From NCBI GenBank assembly GCA_037954665.1, contig JBBMOL010000200.1, positions 186,001 through 250,000 of the forward strand: DNA of 64,000 nucleotides, in the 5' to 3' direction. Origin of the DNA: Laguncularia racemosa. Taxonomy: Eukaryota; Streptophyta; Magnoliopsida; Myrtales; Combretaceae. Position 1 is the first letter of the stretch. Each line of letters begins with the position of its first letter. The position numbers and the translations under genes were made by a program. A model generated the notes under the pieces. That model did no database searches, was not told the origin of the DNA, and saw nothing but the letters and a program-made list of their open reading frames with translations. Of this stretch, positions 33,205 through 43,561 are shown piece by piece.

Positions 33205-35126
33205 TATAAATACCCCATTTTTGCTCTTTAATCACAAATAATGTTCAATTTTTCAATTTTTCATTTTTTTTAATTTTTCTTCTATTTAGTAGAAATAAAG
33301 GAAAAATATTGAAAAAAATAAAAAAATAGGAATAATACACCAATTTTGGAAAATGATGGTAGAAACAATAATAAAAGATGTTAAATAATTTTTATAAATT
33401 TTTGGAATTTCAAAATAACATAAAATTAATAAAAATTGCCACGCTTATATATAATATTTGCATAATATAAAACCGAGATTTGGGCTAGCTCAACTAGCTC
33501 ACGTGCATGCTTAGAACATATGCGGGAAGGCAAGGTCACGAGTTCAAAACAACAAGGAAGCGGATCCGCGTTTTGCATTTTTCTTTCTTACCTAAGACAC
33601 GTGACAGCTTTTGATTGGATGGAGGGAGCGCATGCATCGAGCGTGTGATCCTCTTCAACCTCCATTCGGAACAGTCACTGACCGCGGGAAAAATGAAATC
33701 CAGCCGTTTTGATGCAATTTTTTACACAAATCTTTAACTAAAGTGAGATAAACATCATCCAATTAACACAAATCTTAACAAAATTGAGGATTTACATGAA
33801 TCTGAAGCAAATCAGAAATAGGTTTCAACCGCAAATCCGATTTAAGCCTATTGGGGGGAAATCTAAGCTTATCCAACTCAATTTCTGACACTTATAAATA
33901 GAGCATGATAGAGAGAAGCTAAATCACGAATCAAAAGAGAGAAAAGAGTGAAAATCAAAGAGTTTCGAAGCTTATCAGAGTTATTCCCAAGCCGTGACCG
34001 ACAACCGCCCTCCGAACCATCGCTTGGAGAGGTTTTTGAAGAAAACTACCGCCACAGTTAGATTGCCCACCCTCGGAAAGCTTAGAAGCAACCCTCAATC
34101 ACCTTTGAAAGCCACCAAAATGCCGTCGATGAGGATTCTCTGACTATTATGATCTGACCCGCGATCTGCATCCAAGTTAGTTGATTTTTTTTTTAATTTA
34201 TTTTATTTACTTCATTTATTCATTTATTTAGCTATTATTTTATTTATTTATTAGAAATAAATATTTTTTCAAAAAAAAATAATTATTATCCAAAAAATGA
34301 TTATTTTTAGGATTTTAATTAGGTTTTAGAATTTTGATAAATAAATAAATATGTCTAATATAATAAATATATATAAATAATAAAAAAATAAAAATTTAGG
34401 AATAAATAAAGGTAGATTAATAATATGGATTAAAAATAATGAATTGTTTTATCACTTAGAAAATTCTTTTTTTTTTCAAAATAAATTCAAATTTTGGTTT
34501 TTTCTTAAATCAGAAGTTTTTTTAGAAAAGAAAATATTAAAGCTTAGACTTAGATTTGTTAAAAAATCTTTAAAAATGATAACGTAAACCTAATGTGTTT
34601 TCATAATTAAAACTGGAACAAATCCACTAAAGCTTTTTTTATGAAAAGCGAACTACGGCTTATTTGATTCTGAATAGCGAATACGTAGGCACCCTTATGG
34701 GACAACTCTAAAAAGAAATAAAAAATCATTATATCGGTTTTTAATATCTTCTTCTTTATAAAAAAAGAAAAAAATATTAAAAAATAATAAAAAAGATATC
34801 GAAACATGATCCAAATTTTAGAATGATAGAGTGGTAACTTTAAAATTTTAATAGGATAGCCCCCGATTAGAGAATTTCTGGTTTTTCTTTCTTCTTTTTC
34901 ATTTATAAAAATAAAAAGAGGAGATTTCGTCGACGAGTTGTCTAAATTAGAATTAATCTGGTTAATTAGTTCTAATTTAATAATTTTTTCCAACTTTAGT
35001 TAGGTGGCGACTCCAAATAAAATAATAAAATTCCTAATTCAAGTTGAGGATTTATATTGGATGAGCATATGATTTAATATGAATCGATTAGGAATATAAA
35101 TGAAAATTTTAAAATTGAACTCGACA
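33205..35126 (+). repeat. 3' LTR of the inner Gypsy element
   Basis: Begins TATAAATACCCC (the TG has become TA) and ends CTCGACA. TATA box TATAAATA at 33893-33900. Confidence 0.92.
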
Positions 35127-35131
35127 GTAGG
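35127..35131. repeat. Target duplication of the inner Gypsy element, right copy
   Basis: GTAGG, one base different from GCAGG at 21266-21270. Confidence 0.75.
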
Positions 35132-36990
35132 AGCATCTCACTTATGTATCCACAGTGATTTAAACCTAATTATCAAGTAAACTAATGGCGAATTTGCTCT
35201 TAAAAAACTAGCATTAGTGCCTTATAAGGTTATAGTGCAATCTTTGGTCAGCAAGTTCAATTTAGTGAGATACAAGCACACCAAACAATAGACCAACTAT
35301 TATGCAGATGCACTAGCAACATTAGACTCCAAAGTTTCTATTCAAATTGAAGAAGATGGTTTAAATATTTAAGTCATCAAAAAGTCCATTCCATGTACAA
35401 CCCTACAACTCCAAGATGAAGAAGAAGAAACACAAGATGATTAGTGCACTCCCATCAAGGCAAAACTAGCACATCCTAATGTAGCTTCTATGGCAACCTT
35501 GAAAATTTCCACTCGCATTAATGGCATCCTATACTTCAAGGGTCGAGAAGGTGTCTTATTGTGATATATTTGTATAAAATAAGCACACTTAAAGTTAGAT
35601 AAATATCACCAAATCTAGTCTGGATAGGAAGGACCACTCTATATCACCACATATAACCCATAGGGTATTATTGGGTAACCATGGCTAAAGATGCTTCCAA
35701 ATATAAGTGAGTTGTCTAAAATGCTCCGAGCTTCCTAATCAAGGAGAATGCAACTTTATAGTAAGTGCCAATGATTAGAGGCGCCTATACATAAACTATT
35801 TGAAAAATAATGTCTTGCTTAGAAATAGCACTAATGCTCACCTAATAAAGCACAAGGCAAGAAAGTACATTATGCATCAAGACCATTTGTACAGGGTATT
35901 GTTCATGGGAAAACCCCTTAGGTGTGTAACACTACTAGAAATAGAGACTATACTAGCTGAAGCCCTCTTGAAGATAGCACTGACCATCAAGGAGGAAGGA
36001 AGCTATGCCACTACCTATTGAACTTAGGGTACTACTAGCCTAATATGGAAAATGATATAAACAACTTTGCCATGAAGTGTATCACATGCCAATAACATGG
36101 TGATGCAATTCATGACCCCATTGTTGCACTACATAACATAACTACTTCATGGCCTTTCCATACATGGGCATTTGACTTGATTGGTCCAATACATCTATCA
36201 TCTAAGGAATGCATTTGGATCTTGGTAGGTATAGAATGCTTCACTAAGTAGGTAAAGGTAATCTTGTTAAAGAAAGCTATAGGATCAACAGTAGCAAGCT
36301 TCATGAAAGAACATATCATCTACCACTTTGGAATCCTAATGTACATTCTTTCAAACATTGGCACATCATTCATCAACTCACACATATGACAACTATTGGC
36401 ATCTATAACATTGATCATGTGAAGTCTACACCTTACTACCTAAAGGGAAATGGCTAAGCATAAGCAATAAATAAGAATCTTCTAAAAGCGCTAAGTCATA
36501 TGGTGAATAAAAACCATAAAGAATGGCATGACAAGCTACCACTAGCATTATAGGCGTATTGGACATCTAAGTGGAGTCCCACTTTGGTAACCTCCTTCTC
36601 TTTAGTATATGGAATCAAGGCAATGATGCCCATAGAGGTCCTAGTTTCATCTACATGACTAGTTATTAATGCCAAGTTAAAATTAAATACTCTACACATG
36701 CTTGATCTTGAAGCTCTAGAAAAGAAGCGAGACACTACCAAGTGTAACCTTACCAATTACCCACAACGGTTAAGTGTAGCTTATGATCATTTAGTCAAGA
36801 AGCAGTCCTTTCAATAAAGCGACATTGTACATTGCATAACAGAGCTTATACAATGAGGTACTCCAATTCCAAAGTTTACAGCAAAGTGGAAAGGTCCCTT
36901 TATAGTTCATAAAGTCTATGACTATAGCTACTTCAAGCTTCTAGATCTAACAACCAATAAAGTTATTGCACCTCTCAATTTTTAGTACAT
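35132..36990 (+). pseudogene. Outer Gypsy pol, 3' part: rest of RNase H and integrase
   Basis: The translation resumes with ASHLCIHSDLNLIIKQTNGEFALKK-type RNase H sequence (35132-35205), then YADALATLDSK (about 35299-35331). Integrase follows: a finger remnant KCITCQ (36076-36093), WAFDLIGPI (catalytic Asp, about 36169-36195), ILSNIGTSF (second Asp replaced by Asn, near 36355), and a C-terminal part around 36540-36960. Stops are frequent, for instance where Trp is expected at 36248-36250. The sequence directly continues the domain cut at 21270. Confidence 0.82.
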
Positions 36991-37434
36991 TAAAAAATTT
37001 CTTATGTGAAACTGATGATGTACTTGCAATTTATTATGGATAATATATGTGGCTTGCATTATTAAAGCCTTTTCAATGATTTTTCTCTCTCAATTTCCCT
37101 ACTTTTTACTTATCTTACTGCTACAAAGTTAGAGATTTATCTCCTTAGCTCAAAAACATGATTAAATACCACCTCTTACATTGCCATCACTTAGCTAGAG
37201 CAAATGTTCCCAAGTGCACAATGAAATACTTAACCTACAAAATGTGTATAGCAATTTAAAAATAAGTGATAAATGGTTATTTATTGGGAAATACCCTCCT
37301 AACCATTAATCCTAATGTTTTGAACTATACAACAAATGCTACCATCGTTGCTTAAGCTTGATCGAACATTTCAACCATTTATATATTGTCTCTAGCAAGT
37401 AAGAGCTTCAATTTAATGCACGACATGATAGCTT

Positions 37435-37768
37435 AAATAAATTCTATGTGATTCCGACTAACATTACTCGTGGCAAGTATAAGTGAATAAGTAATAATCA
37501 TGGAGAGAGAAAAATAAAATCAAGAGAAATAACCTTGCTTATTTAAGCTTGTTCCGATATAATACTTAAGAATGAAGCAAGGAATATAATCACACTAAAT
37601 TAAATAAATTCTATGTGATTGTGACTAACATTACTTGTGGAAAGTATAAGTGAATAAGCAATAATCATGGAGAGGGAAAAATAAAATCAAGAGAAATAAC
37701 CTTGTTTATTTAAGCTTATTCCGATGTAATACTTTGGAACGAAGCAAGGAATACAATCATACTAAACT
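37435..37768. repeat. Two tandem copies of a 167-bp unit
   Basis: AAATTCTATGTGATT..CTAACATTAC..TGG..AGTATAAGTGAATAAG..AATAATCATGGAGAG begins near 37435 and recurs 167 bases later. Copies differ at about a dozen sites. It lies between the integrase and the antisense ORF of the outer element. Confidence 0.9.
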
Positions 37769-37789
37769 AAAGAAGACAATCTAGGCCTA

Positions 37790-39525
37790 CTAAAGACTTA
37801 AGGTCCGTATCTCCTAAAAGTCTTTTCATCTTAAGATTTGTTGCTTCAACTACTTCTTGTAACTCCTACATCTTTGCCATCAGCTCATCATGCTATCTCT
37901 TAATAGTATAATACTTTAACAATCTCTTGGCTTTAATAGCAATGGGCTTTAAGCTATTAATCTCAAATCTCAAAAGGTAAGCTCCCTTAATGCACTTAAT
38001 CAATTGCTTAAGTTCTGCCTCTAACAAAGAGTTGCAAGGCTTGTCCAGTAACAACATGGGCTTCCCTAACATCTTCACTATAGTGCAAGCTAGCTCTATC
38101 CCCAGCATAAGGGGACTCAGCCAAAAAATCTCTATCCATAGCATCAAGGATCTCCAATGATTCCAATAACTAAAAAGGTACAGTAAACACTCGAAAGAAT
38201 GTAGTCTCTTTTTAAAGTAGCATAGATCTTTAGAATTGCTTCCTTTTCTCGATGAGACACAGTAGTAACTAGGGGAGGAAGGATATCAATAGATGCTACA
38301 TATAATTCATCTTCATATGTGCCTGAACAAAGTAGTGCATTCGCATGGTTGCCATCATTAATGTTATCATCACCCTTGCTTACCTCTATGACTAGCTTAT
38401 CAGTATTGGCAGTTACTGCTCTAACTTCAAGAGACTTATGCAACTTTTTAATGTCATCATCATCACCTCTATCATCTTCAACTAATGACTTCTCAAAATT
38501 CACTAAGTCTTGATTATCATCAACTTAAGTTAAAGCGGTCGTTGAACCACCAGAAGTACTTAAGTGAACTTCAAAGCCTATCTCAGCTTACACACACAAC
38601 AAGGGGGTTAGTGAAAAGGAATACTTACATATACATAATAACAAGAAACATGTAAGGATGCTTCCTCCCAAATAAAGGCATGCTTAACCTATCTATGATC
38701 AATCAATGAAAAGGAAGAGTGTTTATTCTTAGATAACCTCCCTGATTTTGCATTAAAGGGAGGTGTTAATTGCTAATCCACTTGTTCAATAGCTCCTTGG
38801 GCATTGCCAATAGACTTAAGCTTAGGCTTAGGTGGCAATTTGAGGTGAAACTCCCAACGGTACACATTAGGCGCATAAGGTGTATCACTTGCTAAAGTAA
38901 AAGCATATGCTCGAAAGTCTTACAAGCAAATCAACCAATATGTTAGCCAACTAGGAGAAGCAACCTCAAAGTGACTTGCAAAAGGAAAGAATAGATAATG
39001 AGAGTGATCAACAACATGACTCAAAATTTTCAGTAATGTTAATGACACAAGGTACTCTTTTGTTAAAGCTAAGCTACCATATAACCTTATGAGGAAAATA
39101 CGCCATAACCCTTTGCTCCAAATAGCATCAAAAGAAGTCTTTGTTGTCAAGGAGGGAAGATAGACCCCCTAGAGTACACCACAAAATAAGTCTTGTCTCA
39201 AAGTCATAGAGACTCTTGCATCTATCTACTTGGGTCACCTCATCCTTTAAGCTTAAAGGATATAATTCACTTCGATCTTCATAGCCGGTGAGCTACTTCA
39301 TATAACGGCGAAATGTAAATTCACTCTCAATGTCAATAAGCTACAAAAGTGCCTACTCAATGGTTCCTTTAACTCAAGCCCATGTTCTAAGAAGAGAAAG
39401 ATCGGATCTAACACCATCAAGAGGAGTAAAGTCTTTCCGAAACTACTCACAAAAGAAAAGTTGGAGGAATGCTAGGTTTACATGTGACACATTCACATAG
39501 TAGCCTTTGAACAAATAGAAGCCTT
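37790..39525 (-). pseudogene. Antisense extra ORF of the outer Gypsy element, degenerate
   Basis: Minus-strand translation is coherent over ~1.7 kb, although stops and frameshifts switch frames. From the N-terminal side it reads FKGYYVNVSHVNLAFLQLF, DFTPLDGVRSDLSLLRTW, FRRYMK.LTGYEDRSELYPL and RCKSLYDFETRLILWCTLGG (about 39510-39180). It continues with YGSLALTKEYLVSLTLLK and FFPFASHFEVASPSWLT (38940-39090), an acidic linker (EDDRGDDDDIKK), then DRDFLAESPYAGDRASLHY (about 38062-38120) and a Leu/Lys-rich coiled-coil tail. It is oriented opposite to pol, between pol and the 3' LTR, as in extra antisense ORFs known from some Tat-group elements. I think the N-terminal half may be plant-mobile-domain-like, but this is a weak inference. 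It could instead be a captured cellular gene. Confidence 0.6.
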
Positions 39526-39655
39526 ATGATATAGATCCAAGTGTCAATACAAAGGACTTAGTGCAAAACACTCACCTTAGGTAATTCATATGGTTAAGGA
39601 AGAGAGCTGGGGGCTCACACCTTCTTCTAATCCTCTAAGGAACACAAATAACAAT

Positions 39656-39760
39656 AGCCAATATGCTATAAGTCAAAAGTTCATACCTACAACTAATATG
39701 CTACAAGTCAAAAGTTCATACCTACAACTAATATGCTACAAGTCAAAAGTTCATACCTAC
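39656..39760. repeat. Three tandem copies of a 35-bp unit
   Basis: AATATGCTACAAGTCAAAAG-containing unit starting at about 39656, 39691 and 39726. The last two copies are identical, the first differs at a few bases. Confidence 0.92.
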
Positions 39761-39769
39761 AGAAACAAC

Positions 39770-41568
39770 AAAAAAAAAAAAAAAATTGCATAAGTACACA
39801 ACAATAAGGATATACTTGAGAATAGATGAAAGCACTTACTCTTATGCATGACTCGAGCCAGAAACCTAAGGCTTATCTTATCTCTGCTCTTTAAAAAAGC
39901 ATGTAAGCCAAGAAAAGAAACACAATTTTCTCTTGCTATTGCAAGTAGCCTTCAAAGCATTCAGTCAGGATACTTGAAAACTATACTCCTTCTAAAACAC
40001 TTTAGCTATAATAATGTTGCTCTACTAAAAATTATTCAAGTTTAGGAGTATGGCTACATCCTTAAGTGTTAGGGTGATCTCCCCCCAAAAAGTGATGAAT
40101 GTGTGGATCTGAGTACTCCATCGGTAGATGATGGATCACCACACTTCCAACCTGCTCATATGTGAGAACCACAAGCAAGTGGAAGTAGTAATGGTACAAA
40201 AGACACCAGCCTTCTCCAAAAAAGTCACATACTCTGACTTTGAGATGATATATTATACCCAAGATTTCCAACTGGAAGGTGACTACCTAAGAAATGCAAA
40301 CTAGGTGATAGAGAGAGGAAGTTTTCTTCTTTCATTCCTAAAGCATAAGACTAAATCTACATTGATGGTGTCTCTTGGGCTGGCATGAGGCGTATATCTA
40401 ATAAAGCAAAAAGTACTGTCAGTACAAGGCATTGTGTAGAGTTCTTAATGTTTGATCTTATCTTAAAAGGTATCTTTAGAGATGGTCCCATCCAACTAAG
40501 TATCTTGAGGATTCGGGATTGGTAATGGATGTTCATCTGAGTGTACTAGCAAGTTTCTTTGCTCGATTACTTTTGTACCTTTCCCCATTGATTCACAATA
40601 TTGCCAATGCTAAGACGGAGCCTAAATAAATGAAGGAGATTACATATATGAAAAATACCATATACAAACGGTATGGGGATTGTAATGTTAACTTGGATAC
40701 CAATACATATAACATATACACGGTTTCTATAAGGAAAGTGGAAGGTGCATCAACTAGTGTTATACTGGGTGCAATATATATGTGTATATGTGAAATCAAA
40801 CCTTTTAGGCTGTCGAAAAAAATATCAATAGAGGCCGAACCTACCGTAAAGATTGCGTGTCCATTTTATTATCATCTTTCTAGTGGGCAAAGTGCGGAGC
40901 AAAGCCATATGTACCTCACATATACACACATGGAACTATCTATCACGAGATCATCATGAAGAGACGCTAAATAATATGGAACATTTTTGTTACCTGGTCG
41001 AGATCACACCTTATTGCCGAATATCCGATATTTGCTCTAACATCGCTACTATCGCAACTGTTGGCTATTGGTGTTCGCTAGACAACTACTGTTGCATGAA
41101 GAAATTAGCTTTCACTCACTAGTTATTGCGACATGTTATCAATGATGGAAGGATTGCTCATGTAGAATAGAGGACTACACATCTGGATACGACTTATTAT
41201 GTATGGAGCAGTCACGACTGTAAGATATTAAGTAAATAATACACATCGTTGAGCACCTGTCCAGGCTAAGTGCCATTGCATGATTTTAAGAAACAAGGTC
41301 CAGAGAATAGAGCTGAAAAGAGGTGCGTATTACATGTACATTCCACAAGCAAACATGGGTGTATAAATCAGGACAACAAGTGAAAGATGGAACATGCTGA
41401 AGGGCAAATTGAAGCCCATCATTCAAGTATTTACTGAGGAAAAGGAGAAACAAAAGCAATTCAATCCAATCAAAGTCCAAATGCCACGCACTTGCAGTGT
41501 CAATGGAACTTAAGATCAATTGGGACTAGTAAAAAAAAAATAAAAAGAAATCTATCATATAGCAATTA

Positions 41569-41607
<39 letters not shown>

Positions 41608-42951
41608 TGAAGTGGCAATGTGGACAATATATACACATTATATGGATGCCGAAGACCGTAATAAAGGTTAATATAAGAATAAAGTAGAAGTAAATTCCAT
41701 ATACCTCAATGGACAGGGGTCAACTCTAATAATAGTTCGTCTCTCCTCCATATGTCAAGCGGTCTACCCACCCTCAGCAAGAACCACACAATGACCTTAC
41801 CTATTTGTAGAACAAAAATTGTTGGCTTAGAGGGACAAATATTTGCATATGTTCGAAAATGATAGTGAATGTTGATGCAAGAATAAAAGCAAAAGCATGC
41901 GTATCCCTCAATGAATGGGATTTTAAGTGCGAGTGACTTGAACTTGGAGTGAAAGCAGAGCTCCCGATATGAAATATATATAGTTGGTTGATGTGAGCAA
42001 AGAAGATAAATATTAAGATATTCAAATTTGGATAATGATGGATGTGGATGATTTTGGTAATATTGGAGTTAATTTGATAAAGAGATATGATGAGATATTT
42101 TTTGTTATGTGAAGAAGATTTGAAAGGCAAGAAAATATTCGAAGTTATCCTTGCTAATATTGAACTGATGGGGCAAAAATTCATACATGGAGAGTTTACA
42201 AGGTCACAAAGTGGAGAGTTTCCACTAACATTGTACCCAAAATTTGTCTTAATGATGAAATTAAGTCAAGCATATATGATTATTTAAAATTATGTAGATG
42301 ATAAAGGAGTATAAATACTCATATGCAGTCTATAACATTAAAGATTTGAGCATGCTTCATATGAGAAAACACTATGTATGCTACTATTTTTAGAGGGTAC
42401 TAATAGGTGAAGTATTCCTTGTCAAAGAAATTATAAAGGGTGCAATTGAATGATTTGGTATAAAGAATTTTTTTTTTCAAGGTCATTTGGAGCATCCGTC
42501 AAAAGTTATGGAGAGACACTTGGGATAAGAAAATAAAATAAAATAAGGTAATTTACATAATTCAATATATATCAAAAGAAATGACTAAATTGGCTCAAGC
42601 CAAATTCATGAGTTTTTACTGGAAACCTATTCAACATATGAATATTGCCTTAGGGGTAATGTTACATCCTTTGTTATGTCTAAAGTGACAACCATAATTA
42701 AACAATACCGTACACTCACACAATGAAATATATATATATATAATGAATAAAATTATAGCACTAGCACTAGGCTCATACATTGTGATTTATTTATGATGAG
42801 TGAGCGCTTGGCTGCAATGTTGCTACCTTATAGTGCATATGTATCAAGCTAAGATCTATCTACTTATAGCATACAATGGGTACCCTAAATACTTGGACTT
42901 TGTTCAAGAATTTTGGTTAAGAGGCAAAATATAAAAAGCTAAAATTATTAT
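39770..42951. other. Unassigned tail of the outer Gypsy element
   Basis: Some 3 kb before the 3' LTR with no recognised protein. Frames at 39848-40045, 40630-40959, 40853-41122 and 41801-42184 were translated and show no motif. Holds a (GA)n run (41575-41602). Could be element-specific spacer or an unrecognised insertion. Confidence 0.45.
41575..41602. repeat. (GA)n microsatellite
   Basis: About 14 uninterrupted GA units. Confidence 0.9.
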
Positions 42952-43556
42952 TAGACTTGACTCTTTAGGCTATATGATAGGGCTTAAGAAATCTGGTTCG
43001 TAATTGGGATGACTTAAAGATATTTGACTTAGTGAGCTCGAAATAAAAATCATTGGATCAATTCGTCTACATCCAACCTTTCTCAAGCAGGCTTATGCAC
43101 TCATAAGAATAGCTATTAATCTTAACCTATCAACAAACTTAATTAGGATAATCATGAATTGAGCAAACTTTCATCTCATCCGTTGATCACCTACATGATC
43201 AAATAGATGTTATTAAGCTCAAGAACCTATAAATACTTAGCTATTCCTTCTCATTTGAGACTATTAGAAGAGACCAAAGAAACGACATTTCAGTACATTG
43301 TCTATGTTCTTAAAGATCAAAGCAACTTAGGCAATTGCAAATTTCAATTGCATAAGCTACAAAGTTGACACTTAAGGTTCCCTTAGGTTTTTCTTGTCTG
43401 TTACTTGTGCATTCAAGACTCTTGAGGTTGACCGTTCCTCCTCCCTACCACTCTCTCTTTAGTCATCTTATTACGTGTCACTTCTCTAAAGTCACATATA
43501 GTACGGTATTTGCATAATACTCACGTGACTACTCCAACTAAACCCCCCCATCTACA
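42952..43556 (+). repeat. 3' LTR of the outer Gypsy element
   Basis: Aligns with 16567-17185; TATA box TATAAATA at 43228-43235. Ends CATCTACA. Divergence from the 5' copy is visibly larger than between the inner LTRs. Confidence 0.85.
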
Positions 43557-43561
43557 TTATT

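Larger units (their letters stand above)
21271..35126 (+). mobile_element. Inner Ty3/Gypsy LTR retrotransposon (Tat-like), nested in the outer RNase H gene
   Basis: LTRs of 1963 and 1922 bp (21271-23233 and 33205-35126) bound a 13.9-kb element. Order is primer site, an extra ORF before gag, gag, protease, reverse transcriptase, RNase H, integrase, a degenerate tandem-repeat array, a purine tract (AAAGAGAAG, 33192-33200), and the 3' LTR. Joining the flanks after removing one target copy resumes the outer RNase H frame. Long LTRs, an ORF before gag, a TGGC(A/G)ACTCC primer site and pre-LTR tandem repeats are all Tat/Ogre-like. LTR copies are clearly more alike than those of the outer element, fitting a later insertion. 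All frames carry stops. Confidence 0.92.
16567..43556 (+). mobile_element. Outer Ty3/Gypsy LTR retrotransposon (Tat-like organisation), split by an inner element
   Basis: Diverged ~610-bp LTRs lie 26 kb apart (16567-17185 and 42952-43556). Removing the inner element (21271-35126) leaves ~13.1 kb. Order on the plus strand is LTR, primer site, degenerate gag, protease, reverse transcriptase, RNase H (interrupted), integrase, then an antisense extra ORF and a ~3-kb unassigned tail before the 3' LTR. Protease-RT-RNase H-integrase order defines Ty3/Gypsy. The primer site TAGCGACTCCACTAGGG, the large size and the antisense ORF after pol are features of the Tat/Ogre group. Every frame is interrupted, so this is a relic. 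The LTR start is uncertain by about 15 bases because ~14 bases of similarity continue upstream (CTAAAATTATTATT). The flanking 5-mer could be ATTAT or TTATT. Confidence 0.85.

Noticed and set aside
36110..36756. Minus-strand frames over the outer integrase
   Set aside because: The plus-strand translation gives integrase motifs; these are shadows.
40630..41122. Two plus-strand frames of ~100 residues in the outer element tail
   Set aside because: No motif, low-complexity composition, no supporting context.
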